NCBI RefSeq assembly: GCF_021018895.1
Contig: NC_079375.1
Span: 4,927,560-4,991,559, forward strand
Source: Seriola aureovittata
Taxonomy: Eukaryota > Chordata > Actinopteri > Carangiformes > Carangidae
Direction: 5' to 3'
DNA length: 64,000 nucleotides
Made by a program: the position numbers and the translations under genes. Under the pieces are notes generated by a model. That model searched no databases. It worked only from the letters and a program-made list of their open reading frames with translations, and was not told the origin of the DNA. This document shows positions 45,393 through 59,100 of the stretch, one piece after another; position 1 is the first letter of the stretch, and each line of letters begins with the position of its first letter.

Positions 45393-47366
45393 TATTTTCA
45401 TATTGACAGTAAATTTAATAGTTTTCACAACTTTAAATCTTGATTTGAATTTAACTTGTCGTTCCGCACAAATCACAAAAGCATTATAAATGAGATTTAA
45501 TAGAACGCATGACATATTTTTCACTGCAGCATGTTCCTGTGGATTACCCAGAGATGCCACAGCCAAAGTTTTTTAAAATGTTATTTTTTGATGTACTGAG
45601 GATATTTAAAATGCATAACAATGAAAACCAAAACTATCTGCACCACCAGATACTAGAACAGAAACTAATTAAAACTAACACAAACAAAAAATAATAAAAC
45701 TGGGGATTTTATATCTGTAATGCGGCAGAATCAAGCGTTTGGCAGGTGCGACCAAAGCTTGGGGCAGTGTTTGTGTTTTATAATGAGAGACCAGCTGAAT
45801 GGTTTGTACCTTTTAACTGCTGTGGTCTCGAGCTGAAATTACCGTTAGATGAATGCACAAGCTAATTTGCCGTTTCCGCATACAATACTTTCCTGTGCTT
45901 TGACATAAATGTGGAGAATCACAAACAGCGGCTGTGTCAGGACTGGTTTGAGTTGTGTGGAACAGTCTGGAAGAAGCAGACGCCCGACTCTCAGCTGCTG
46001 CACTGCTGCTGTTCAGAACTGTAGAAGGCTGTAGCTGCACTTGGCAGCGCCCAGATGTGAACGTGGGTGAATACGAAGCAGAGCTTTGCGTGCTCAGCAA
46101 ACCTCCCTTGAATAAATAAAATTGTGTGTGTGTGTGTGTGGGAAAGAGAGTGCTGAAGGGGGGGGGGGTCTCAAACACTTGCTTGGAATAAGTCTGTTCT
46201 CTGTTGTCATGAAGGGGAGGGTGCCACGAAACATAAATCATGCATTAGGCTTTCTTAGAAAACAACATCATTCCCATTCAGAACATATCAGCTTGCGTTT
46301 TGGCCCGTGCACGCTCTTAGATCACTCGCTGGCGTTGTGCACTCTGAAGATGCCAGGGATAAGAAAGCGACTTAATTATTCCTCCAGGCCAATAGCTTTC
46401 AAGGCCCAGCACCCATGGCAATAACCTCCTTACTAATTATGCAAATAGACCGAGACAAGACAAAATGAAAAGAGGAAGAAAAAGAAAAAAAAAACTCCTG
46501 CGTCTTTCTCCCCATGTTATTCTCACCTCTTGCTATCTCCATTTTCATCTAGGAAATCTTTTCACTCCCCCCCACCACTCACTTTTTCTTCCCTCCTGGC
46601 CATTCTGTGCACCCTCCCTTTGCCCTCAAGTATTCAGTAGTTTTACACAAAAAGCATCTAATAATAGCCTCTCCCAGAGCATCTCAAATGAAATGCCACC
46701 TATTGTTCCACCGTTGCTCCGTCAGAAATTATTACAGCCGCTGGGAAAGATAATGTGTGTTTATTGGTTTGATTCTCAGGTGATGCTGGCTGTGCGCTCC
46801 GTCCACATGGCAGTGCTATTGTTGCTGGCGGATGGCTGCCCTTGGGTGCTGGCACTAAGACAAAGAGGCTTTTTTTTTCCCTCCTCCTTTTACCAGGCTA
46901 GTGAGTTGACAGATTCATTGGTTTTCTACTCAGTAGCTGCCAGTTGATTGTACTGCAGTGATTCAAACTGTGACATTGATGGGATTCTCAGTGTCGCGCA
47001 TTGGACTGCTTAGGGAAATGGGATTAAGTGGTTCTGTGAGTGCACATGTGCGTGTGTGTATGTGTGTGTGTGTGTGTGGTCTGAGAGGGAGAAGTGGCCA
47101 CGCTGTGCTCACCGGGACTCCCAAATTCACATTGAATAACAAATGCACACAGCAGGAGGGGCGCACACACATACACACTCTGAAACTATTGCAACAGTTG
47201 TAGTTAATGTAGTGAAGGTCTGACGGTGTCAAGGGCATGCACTCACACACTTTTGTCGATGCAGTCCAACTCACTCATAGTGTGTGTTGGAGGGTGAATG
47301 CTCCTTTTATAAACATGCAGACACATTCTGAGATACTTGTATATGTATTTCTATATGACCAATAAT

Positions 47367-47910
47367 TGATGAGGACGCAAAAGTAGAGCACAGACTCAGG
47401 GGAGCAAGTTGAACTGGATTTCTTATGGCAGCGCGGTGAATCCATGATGGAGGAAACCAGGCTGGCGAGGTGACTAAGAGACAGGCAGACGGGCGGTGAG
47501 TGGCTGAATGGAGACCCTGTTAGTGAGGAATGGCAGGACTGGAAATGAGCAGCAGGCAGGCAGGAGCAGTGTGACCCTGAGGCACAGGGAAATAGAGGAT
47601 AGCCTGAACCAAAAAAAAAAAAAATTAGAGTACACTAGAAAGCAAAAACGTAATACCAGACTGGCAGACTGCACGATCTGGCAAAGAGTGAGTGGAGAAG
47701 CGGGGTTTAAGTACTGCAGGGCTGATGAGATGATGAGGAGCAGGTGCATTGGCTGAAGCAAGCAGGAGGAGGGGTCGAGCGGAGCAGGTGAGGAGCAGGA
47801 AGGAACACCGCGCCTAGAGAGACACACACACACACACACAGAGTAGAGATAGAGACAGGAAACACAAAGAAGAGGGGACAACACTCGCAGCTTTGACCAG
47901 GACCATGACA
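47367..47910 (-). mobile_element. Solo LTR, probably Gypsy-type
   Basis: On the minus strand the 544-bp unit starts TGTCATGGTCC and ends CCTCATCA, i.e. TG...CA. It contains a CAGTACTTAAACCCCGC promoter-like stretch and a CTCCTCATCATCTCATCAGC block typical of fish Gypsy LTRs (recognised from memory). No internal retroviral-type region is attached and no second LTR is nearby. Clear target duplications were not found, so the borders are approximate. Confidence 0.5.
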
Positions 47911-49265
47911 GAATGTCACTGTGTTTTTTTCTCTTCTTTTTTTTTTCTCAATGATCAGAAACCAGTAAAGCACCAATAATGCATATACGTGATACTTTTA
48001 CCCTACACTGTTCCATCTGCTGAAGAGTGCCGCTATGTAGAAGATGTACTGTAAGCCTTTATATATGTATTGTTAGATTAGAATCCCTACTTTTTGGCCT
48101 TTGTGGTCAGAATAAATTATCCAGGCACAATCCATGGAAGAATTTACCCCAGCAACCTTTATATAATTTCTCATAATTCTGTCTTCGTTCAAAGCAGTTT
48201 GTTCAACAGTCCAATGAATCCCTAAAAGCTTTTCTTCTGTAACTTCTTCATATTTAAGGAAAGTTAACAGTAACCGATGACTTTCTAAACTGGCTTTACA
48301 CACACATAACACACACACAGCCTCACAGTTTGACATCACCCGGCCTCCCCTTTTTTTCTCCCCTCCATTCATCTCCATTTACATCAGGTCATTCACCCAC
48401 ACTGGCTGGAAGCAGCAGCACCCACCAGCACATTGATTCCCTCGGCGCTCGGTTATGAGAAACAAACAGCAGGCCTGGCATAGACCTCCAGGTCTCTGGC
48501 TTTAAAGCCCAAACGCTTTCTAAAGACAAACTTCTCCCTGAGCTCAATACACAAGGCTTTTATGAAGCATTGAAACTACTCTTCTTCTGACACTGAAGAG
48601 CCCCCACCACCACCACCCCACCAACCCACTGCTCCCAATTTCAAAATACAGATTAAAGACAAAGTCATGCGCTGCATATCAATGGGGGTTTTTAAGCCTT
48701 GCTTTTCAGAGGCAGGAAAAGGGGACTATTTTATGTTTTTTTTTTGCCTCAGCACAGAGAAGTTTTTATCTTTATTTGTGAGGTCACAGCTTGAATTAAT
48801 CATAGTGTTTTGACATAGGAACACCATTGTGGCTGCTGCCAAATTCCACTTGGTATAAGCTGATTAGCCAGGAGCAGTTTCACTCCGCTTTTAGACTTCA
48901 AAATATGTTTTGTGTTTTAAAAAGTTACCCTGTTTTTCTTTTTTCTTTTTTAATTTTGGAAACTTGTTCTTCGGTAGTTGGCCCATTAAACAGTTAGAGC
49001 GGCAGTCTCACCCCTTGATGCAGCAGTTGCCTGTTGTCACAAATAAATTCATTCCTGAGGGTGTTGTGCAGAAGCTGAGTAACGAACCAGCTTTTTGTTG
49101 AGCTTTTACAAGTGTTTTTTTTGTTTTTTTTTATGCTATTATTTTTCTGATATTTTCCTTGGAGCTGATAGAAATAAGAGTTGTTTTGCCAGACCACATA
49201 TTGTAATCATCTAAATCAAATCCTGCAGGTTTGGAAATCACACGCTGCTGAGTTTGTCCACTTGC

Positions 49266-49445
49266 AGGGGCGCCTCAGTGGCTCACCCGGTAGAGCATGT
49301 GACACATAGGCTCAGTCCTAACTGCAGCGGCCATGGGCTCCAGTCCGACCCGCGGCCCTTTTGCTGCATGTCATCCCCTCTCTTTCTCTCCCTGACCTTC
49401 CTGTCTATCTCTCGCTGTCCTATCAGAATAAAGGCCAAAAAGACA
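49266..49445 (+). mobile_element. tRNA-derived SINE (second family)
   Basis: The A-box-like AGTGGCTCACCCGGTAGAGC, a weaker B box near GGGCTCCAGTCCGACC, the body CTGCATGTCATCCCCTCTC and the tail CTATCAGAATAAAGGCCAAA match the layout of a very common percomorph SINE (from memory). Confidence 0.7.
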
Positions 49446-49838
49446 TAGTTTCTCCCCTTGCACGAGAGGCTGGAGATCACATGTCCCTCAAATGGAATGT
49501 AAATATAACTTATAATCACATGTGCATGGTTCTCGATCAGCAGCAAAACACACTGGTGTGTCAGTGTGGCTCCTTATGACAAAACTGTCAATGACTCATA
49601 ATTTGTAATGTACACATCACACAGCGTTTGACAGTGATGGTGGCCCTTTTTGCAGAGTCACCAGCAGCTGCGAAGTGATTCATCAGTGATACCCATATTT
49701 ATTGTCATCATCATTTCCTCTTAGATACTGTTGAAATGTTGTAAATAATTATCAATCGTGTTTTTTTATTTGTAAAACCATGAGAAACAAACAAAGAAGT
49801 TTCGACCAACTGTTGGTTTTATGTGGACTGTATATATA

Positions 49839-50056
49839 CAGTGAATATAAAAAGTCTACACACCCCTGTTCAAATGCCAGGTTTTCGTGATGTAAAAAAA
49901 TGACAGCAAGACATATAATTTCACAACTTTTTCCACCTTTTAATGTGACCTATAACCTGTACAATGCAATTGAAAAACAAACTGAAACCTTTAAAGGGGA
50001 AAAATATAAAATAAAAAACTTAAAAGAACGTGGTTGCATAAATATGCACACCCTTA
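49839..50056. repeat. Tc1 left inverted repeat (IR/DR type)
   Basis: The arm is the inverse of 51238-51454 with scattered mismatches. It includes outer ACACACCCCTG and inner CACACCCTTAA motifs that could serve as transposase binding sites. Confidence 0.85.
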
Positions 50057-50058
50057 AA

Positions 50059-51061
50059 CTAATACTTTGTTGGAGCACCTTTGGCTTTTATTACAGCACT
50101 CAGTCTTTTTGGGCAGGAGCCTATCAGCGTGGCACATCTTGATATGGCAATATTTGCCCACTCTTCTTTGCAAAACCGCTCCAAATCTGACAGATTGCGA
50201 GGGCATCTCCTGTGCACAGCCCTCTTCAGATCACCCCACAGATGTTCGATGGGATTCAGGTCTGGACTCTGGCTGGGCCATTCCAATGCCTCAATCTCAT
50301 TCCGGTGAAGCCATTCTTTGGTTGATTTAGATGTGTGCTTTGGGTCATTGTCGTGCTGAAAGATGAAGTTCCTCTTCATCTTCAGCTTTCTAACAGAAGG
50401 CCGAAGGTTTTGTGCCAACACTGACTGGTATTTGGAACTGTTCATAATTCCCTTCACCCTGACTAAGGCCCCAGTTCCAGCTGAAGAAAAACAGCCCCAA
50501 AGCATGATGCTGCCACCACCATACTGTAGGTATGGTGTTCTTTTGGTGATGAGCAGTCTTGTTTTTGCGCCAAATATACCTTTTGGAATTATGTCCAAAA
50601 AGTTCAACCTTGGTTTCATCAGACCATGACACATTTTCGCACATGCGTTTGGGAGATTTCAGATGTCTTTTTTCAAAATTAATGTTTTTCTTTGTAAGAT
50701 AAGGCTTCCGTCTTGCCACCCTACCCCATAGCCCAGACATATGAAGAAGACAGGAGATTGTTGTCACATGTACTACACAGCCAGTACTTGCCAGAAATTC
50801 CTGCAGCTCCTTCAGTGTTGCTGTCGGCCTCTTAGCAGCCTCCCTGACCAGTTTTCTTCTCGTCTTATCATCAATTTTGGAAGGACGTCCTGTTCTTGGT
50901 AATGTCACTGTTGTGCCATATTTTCTCCACTTGATGATGACGGTCTTCACTGTGTTCCATGGTATATTTAATTCCTTGGAAATTCTTTTGTAGCCTTCAC
51001 CTGACTGATATCTTTGAATAATGAGATCCCTCTGATGCTTTGGAAGCTCTCTGCGGACCAT
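50059..51061 (-). pseudogene. Tc1-type DD34E transposase with one frameshift
   Basis: It starts at ATG 51061 (MVRRELPKHQ) and ends at the stop at 50059. The N-terminal part has a helix-turn-helix (YKRISKELNIPWNTVKTVI) and a GRPSKI basic motif. The catalytic triad is visible: SDETKVELFG (first Asp), QHDNDPKHTS (second Asp) and SPDLNPIEHLWGD (Glu). The spacing from the first Asp of HDND to the Glu is 34 residues, the DD34E signature. The frame shifts near 50526-50535, between NTIPTV and YGGGSIMLWG, so no complete protein is made. The normal length of about 340 codons is otherwise preserved. Confidence 0.9.
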
Positions 51062-51237
51062 GGTTTGTGCTGGAAGATGTGGCTACAAAAATGTCAGGAA
51101 AAGCCTACTAGAACAGCTTAACTTTATTTGGGGTTGATCAGAGGCACTTTATTTGGTGACAGGTGTGTGCTGACTCCAATTTAATATGCGTTTGAATGTA
51201 ATTGGTTAAATCTGAACACAGCCACATCCCCAGTTAT

Positions 51238-51454
51238 AAAAGGGTGTGCACAGTTATGCAACCACATTATCTCAGTTGTTTATTTTTACTTTACCTCCCT
51301 GAAAGATTTCTGTTTGTTTTTCAATTACGTTGTACAGGTTATAAGTCACATTAAAGGTGGAAAATGTTGTGAAATTATTTATCTTGATGTAATTTTTTTA
51401 CATGACAAAAACCTGGCATTTGAACAGGGGTGTGTAGACTTTTTATATCCACTG
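51238..51454. repeat. Tc1 right inverted repeat (IR/DR type)
   Basis: This is the inverse of the left arm, ending GACTTTTTATATCCACTG next to a TA-rich target. Confidence 0.85.
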
Positions 51455-51576
51455 TATATATATATATATATGGACAGAGGAATGGCACCACTGTACTGTA
51501 GGAAGAGCAAGTAATGGAAGCTACTGTGTATTGGTCCTTTGCCTCTTGTATGATGGAAGTCTGACTTGATTTTTGA

Positions 51577-51867
<291 letters not shown>

Positions 51868-51982
51868 TAGGCGCAACTGAAGTCTTCCCCTTCAGCCCGT
51901 CAGGCGAAGACGGTGAAGTGTTGCATGGTGAATACATTTAATGTTATATATATTTCACTTCTAAAACCTTGACATTTGCACA

Positions 51983-52109
<127 letters not shown>

Positions 52110-52292
52110 CGTGTTCTCGTTCTCTCTCCCTTGATTGCCCTCTGATTGTAAGCAGCCCTCACTGAGTCGGGCCCCCGCTCAGGCTGATGTGGAGGAGCCC
52201 TGTTCTGACACAGTGCTGATGAGGACCTGTCTCGTTATTCACTGCATGTTTGCATGTCAGTCTCAGGCAGTCCAGCAAATGACTGTACACGT

Positions 52293-52385
52293 GCAGAGCT
52301 GCAACTAGCAATAATCAAATAATCAGATTATTCTTCATTATTTTTCAGATTGTTTTCAGTCAGTAGATCTTTTAGTTTCTCAGGA
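52293..52385. mobile_element. hAT-type MITE relic (low confidence)
   Basis: GAGCTGCAACTAGCAATAAT followed by AATCAGATTATTCTTCATTA resembles the GCAACTAACGATTATT start of a common fish DNA element (from memory), with substitutions. No matching other end is seen. Confidence 0.35.
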
Positions 52386-53374
52386 AGTTCCCTCTGAAAT
52401 AATTTAGTGAGAGGCAAGAGATTTTAAATTAGGGCCAAAGTGTTGGGAATGCTCTGTATCTGTGTGCTGATGTCACTGTCACTCTGCGTCTCTTCATGTC
52501 TTTCTGCCTGTGTTTGGGCCTGATTTGTCATTTGCTCCTCCTCCCTTTCTCTCTCTTTCCACAATCTCCTTTTAATTTCATCATTTTTCCGTCTCTTTCC
52601 TTCCCCTGATTGTTCTTTTTATCTTTATTTATCTTGTTATCTTGCTCCATTATTCTGTTCTCTTGTGTTTAACTCTCCTCCCTTATCTCTTGCTCTTGTC
52701 TGTCTCACACTCTTTTTCTTCAAGACCAAATTTTTTTATTTTTTGGCTTTTTTCCACTTTGTCAGTCTTACTTTAGTTTTTTTTTTTTCTTTCACTGTCT
52801 CTTATTATTTCTCTGACATCTTCACACCTTCCTTTACTTTCTACTATCTAAAACTCTCACATTCTCCTTTTTGTCAGCCTCACGTTCTCTCTCCTCTCAG
52901 TTCGACTCTTTTTTTTTAATCTTTCAGTTTTTTCTCCTCTGTGCTTTCTTCCCAGCTCCCTTTGTTCTTTCTTGGCTCCTTTCTCATCGCCACGACCCTC
53001 CCTTTTCTAATTTCTTCCTCTTTTTCCAGCTCTCCTAATTCTCTCTTAGATTTCTCTCCATCTCTTGTTCGCCTTCTTTTTTCCTTCTTTGAATCCCATG
53101 AATTCAAAGAAGAGAGGCTCTTTGAACTTCTTTGAACCTTTTTCACTGTTGATCCTCATTCAGCTCTGTCTCCAAGCCACTTTCTTTACTTTTTTTTCTT
53201 CTTCCACCTGTAGTACCTCTTTTATTTATTTTATTTCATTTGTCATATCTTATATAAAAGATGCTGGAAATGCTTTTGAATATGGAATTGTTTTTTAAGG
53301 CTCACCTGCTATTGTCTTTCCTGTTAGTGCTGTGACACTTTAATATCCCTGTGTGACATCAATATCTTTTCTAA

Positions 53375-54872
<1,498 letters not shown>

Positions 54873-54917
54873 TAGCCGATGAGATTAACCTCACCCCTCG
54901 TCCCGAGAGCAACACAG
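54873..54917 (+). CDS. pard3: pard3 exon 13: 45-nt in-frame exon after CR3
   Basis: The acceptor is TCCTTTAACAG and the donor is AACACAG followed by GTAAGG; 45 nt, phase 1 to 1, encoding V/A-ADEINLTPRPESNT. It corresponds to the IADETKLN segment of PARD3 but its second half differs. The exon is symmetrical, so skipping it joins SMDL directly to the GSSTRDVG of exon 14 in frame. The acceptor is a tandem CAGTAG: use of the second AG would drop one residue. Confidence 0.85.
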
Positions 54918-55627
54918 GTAAGGACCGGTGCACTAAAAGGTGGAAAGGAAAACTTAATTTCGCCATAATCACCATCAGTTTTTGTTCTCAGAGTGCATTT
55001 CTAATGCCTGGCACTGAGGGGTATAAGTGGTATTTGATTAATATGTCAAATCGCCATGGATCTGACTTATTCGAAATGTAAATGACCGTTTTGTTATGTT
55101 ATACAATGTGATTTTTTATATTTTAAAATATCAAAGCCAAAAATTCAAATAATGTCCCCATAGCTCACATGGCTCAATTCAGTATAATGTACTTTTCCAT
55201 CAGTAATATAATAGAGTCTGCTACTGAGTCTCTTTTTAACAGAAATACTGTTTTTTTGAGAGCTTATGAAAGGCTTTTAATTTGAAATCTGTGTGTGAAG
55301 TCTAGATTTTCTTTGACAGTGAATTAACAGTGACTGAGAAAAATGTAACACTACTTGGAATAAATAAGTTAATGGAAAGTTAAAAAGGGAAACTAAAAGT
55401 GGCAGAGTGGTAACTCGGTTGTACTGAATCAATTCGTGGAAATGTACATTATAATTGATTTACCAAGGTGGCGGGTGCCGCTGACGTGGATTAGCTTGGC
55501 GTGTTCGTTAACAGATGTGAAATTTACAATGGAATTAATCTGGAAAACGTCCTGTTGAACTGGCTGATCCTTTGTGTCTAGTACCTGTCCAGTTAATCGA
55601 ATGTATTGTAGTTTCATCAAATTGGTT

Positions 55628-56148
55628 TTAAAGGTTCCATGTTATATAATGTAATATTTTTCATTTATATGTGTTGTTTGATTATAAAGCAGGTCTAGGT
55701 TCTATATTAATACTGTGAAAGTATCAAATCCTCAGTCCGCAGAGAAATGCACACAGCCTTTATTCAGACACTGAGCCTTAAAACCAGCCGTCAGGACTTC
55801 TGAAACTTTGTGATGTCACAAAAAAGCAGTCACTGCCCTCAGCCATACCCCAAGCCCCGCCCACCTGGACCCACCATCCAACCTTGCAGAATTTGGTTTC
55901 TCTGAGTGTTTACCTGAAATCTGCTTTATTTTTGTGAGATCACTCTGAAAACAGTCAGTCAATCGAAGAGAGGTTCAGGGCATCCTCTCTTCTGATTGGC
56001 TCACCAACCTGTTGTTACTAGAAGCCTGAGAGATGGGATGTAAAATTACATTGGGATGGCTTTTGGTGCTTAAAACCACAAATATATTTTCTTATGGATC
56101 AACAGTTTAAATAAAACACAGGAAAAGTGTAAAATATGGGACCTTTAA
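55628..56148. mobile_element. TTAA-flanked MITE (513 bp)
   Basis: TTAA-AGGTTCCATGTTATAT at the left is inverted as ATATGGGACCT-TTAA at the right; both ends abut TTAA. The interior is about 500 bp without a long open frame. TTAA duplications occur with piggyBac and Kolobok elements; AGG-type termini favour a Kolobok-like MITE, which is an inference. Confidence 0.65.
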
Positions 56149-59100
56149 AACAGATGTAGAAAAGAAACTTTTCCTAACTACATTTCATGAACATAGTCAT
56201 TGAGTTCTCTTTGTCAAAACCAACTTATGCCCCTCTGTCCAAAGTTCCACATATCATCTCAGATCTACCTTCACTGTCCATGTTTTCTTCATTTATTCTT
56301 TGCATAATACGGATTGTTATTTATTTATTTGATGTCACATAATTAAACCTTTTTGGGAAGCATTTTTTAAACTGTGGAGTAGGGGCAGATTTTAGTGCCA
56401 AGAACTATAAATGAACCTCAACCTGCCTCTAGTGGCTTTGCAGAGCGGATCGATTCATAACTGGTGCAGGACATGACACAAATTGTACAGGAACAACAGT
56501 GACAGGCACTAAATTGCACATATTGATCTGCAAATATAAATTCAGCAGATTTTTCTTTCAGCAGATTTATCCACCGCTCTGCTCTTTATGCATCGGTGCA
56601 GTGCTCCCTGTGCTGGGTGTTTTGCTCACTCCTTGACAAGACAAATTTGTCAGTCTGCAGAGTGAAGACTCGCAGTCCTCGCCGCAGTTTGAGGTCGCTG
56701 CTGAACACGGTTGTGAAAGCAGTCGGGTGACTACAGATTTGATTTTCTCCCTTTTTACCTCAGATGCAGCCGTAGCACTAATTGTTTTGTGCGTGTGTCA
56801 GGAGTGTGTGAGTGTGTGTGTGTACGAAGAGATGGAGAGTAGAGAAAGCACTCTGTCCTTGGTTAAGGCAGGGAGCTGACAGAGAGTCATCCGTCACTGT
56901 CAAGTCTTGTGTATTTTCACTGTCGCCTCGGCTGAATAAAAGGCCTGCCTCTGAAATCAGCGGCTCGGACAAAAGGACGGATCCCGTTGAAGGAAGACGT
57001 GTAGAGAAGGAGAAGGAGAAAGAGATGAGAGGGTTGGAGTGTGAGATGGAAGCTCTCTGGGGGCAGTTTGTGGTTACTTGTAGGTATGGCTGTGAACTCT
57101 CCCTCAGTAATAAAGACAGAGAAGCACAGAGAAAGTGTGAAAAGAGGATCGAAACTTGTTTTGTGGAATAGCACAAATGGATCCTTGGATCAGTATTTAA
57201 TGCTTTTGTCGAAACCTTTGAACGGTGTGTAGGAAACGGTGAGATGGAGAGGAGATTGTTTCCAACTTTCTGTCATGTTTCGATAACGTCAGTCAGCAAG
57301 GATCAGATTTTGTATGTTGCATATTTTATAAGGTGTGTCTGCCAAATGATAGCAGTAGATGAGTCGGGTGTTTCATTGCATAATGATTACAACTTGAATA
57401 TATTAACAACTTAGCGTGTCATAGTCTCTTAAAATCCTCCATAAAACCGTTACAAACTATCTATATGAGAAATGTGAAGGTCTAGTTAAGTTTAGACCGG
57501 GAAGACTGTCTGGTTTAACTTAAGGAAAGATCCAAATATGATTAAGACATAACATTGTTGGTAGGAGATGGGATGCAAGTCGTGATCTCTCATGTTAGAG
57601 TTTTGAACTATGATTGAACATCCCATTATATGATATTTGAATTCGGAAAGTAAAGACAAACGCAAACTGTTCCCAGAGTGTTGTCTTGAATTGTCTTGAG
57701 TTGTGTAAACATCAGTCAAACAGCTCAAATGGATTTAGTTTATTAAGACAAAAAACAAAGAGAAAACCTGTTTGGTATTTCGTTTTGTACTTAAAACAGT
57801 TAATCAAGTAACAAAGTTCTTGATTCATTTTCTGTCAGTCAATAACTGTGGAGAGTTGACATGGCTGTATCCGTGACTCAGTGGTTACGCTAGCAGTATC
57901 TGTTGTACAAAACTTCCTTTCCATACAACTCATGTCTTAGAGGGAACTAGTGTTTTTGCAGTTCATACTGGTCTCCAATTAAAGTCATTAAAGACCTTCA
58001 ATGCCCTCATTAGATAACATAAAAATGTGCTAGTGATGTGAGAGCACTTGTTTCTGGTGGTAATCACATTCGCCTTCACTGCGAATCAAAGAATGTTTAA
58101 TTAAGCACAATTGTCTGGTCTGAATTGCAGTGATCTGCCTTTTCATTGATATTCTGAAAGCGTGTCACTACACTGGCAGATTTTCAGGGCACACATACTG
58201 ATTCAAAGTATTTTAGGTGGATATTTAGTGTGGACTTCGTGAGGATATTCAATTTAATACTGTTGCTGTTCCCCGAATGTTCTGAGCTAATAGATTTCAC
58301 CCTGTTTTTTTTTTAAAGTGTCCAGTGTTTATTTTCTCTCTGTGGGCCCCTGGTGTCATTTTACCAATGTTTTTAAAAAAAAAATTGTACTCTCCACTAA
58401 GTTTAGATCATCCATGATCCATGGTCCATTTACCGAAGCCAAAACATAGCCATCCTGCTTAAACTTAAGACCGGGACAGCTCTGACAGATGGGATATAGT
58501 CGCCATCGTCTCCTGATCTGTGATTGGCTGAGAGTTTTTATTGACACAAGCCGCTGCCACATGTTGGGACTCGGACACTTCAGTGATGGAGGACAATGCT
58601 GGACTGTTGTCTGTGTGCAGAACTTCATTCAGATTATGTCCACATGAATCCCTGTGAGAAACTGTCCTGTGAGTGATCCCTGGGAAGTTCACCCAACGGA
58701 TCCATTTATGTTCATTTTTTGGAAGTAAGGAATAAAATTAAATGGAATGAATTATTTAAATTTTGTAAAGCAGGATTCAGTTTTATTGTGTTGTGGATTA
58801 GTGCTGCACAGTAGGTGGGGAGTGGCACTTAAACTGTCAAGCAGCAAAGTTGTGAGAAATGATCCAATCAGGAAACCATCGCAACACTGAGCAATAGAGA
58901 TTTTTAGAAAAAACAAAGATGAAAAGTTTGGTAAACTGGATTCTGTAAATGAAAACATCGGTAAGCATCCAGGTCCCATGTGGGCTTTAGCTTTCAGTCA
59001 CCATTTAGATCTCACATTATCCGAGTATTGACACAGCCTGGGCCAATATGATAATTCGATAAAAGCCAGGTAGCCAGACACTAAATTATTGTGTCATCCT

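Larger units (their letters stand above)
49839..51454 (-). mobile_element. Tc1/mariner element, full length (1616 bp), defective
   Basis: The ends are CAGTGAATATAAAAAGTC and its inverse GACTTTTTATATCCACTG, flanked by TA on both sides within TATATA sequence. The inverted arms are about 217 bp (49839-50056 and 51238-51454). Each arm carries an outer CTACACACCCCTGTT and an inner TGCACACCCTT motif, an IR/DR-like plan. The single transposase gene between them reads on the minus strand, opposite to pard3, and is frameshifted. Arms remain similar, so the insertion is not very old. Confidence 0.92.

Noticed and set aside
50081..50629. Plus-strand open frames inside the Tc1 element
   Set aside because: They are shadows of the minus-strand transposase, whose DD34E motifs fix the real frame.
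57875..57925. tRNA A-box-like sequence (GACTCAGTGGTTACGC)
   Set aside because: No B box at the right distance and no cloverleaf; too weak to call a SINE or a tRNA gene.
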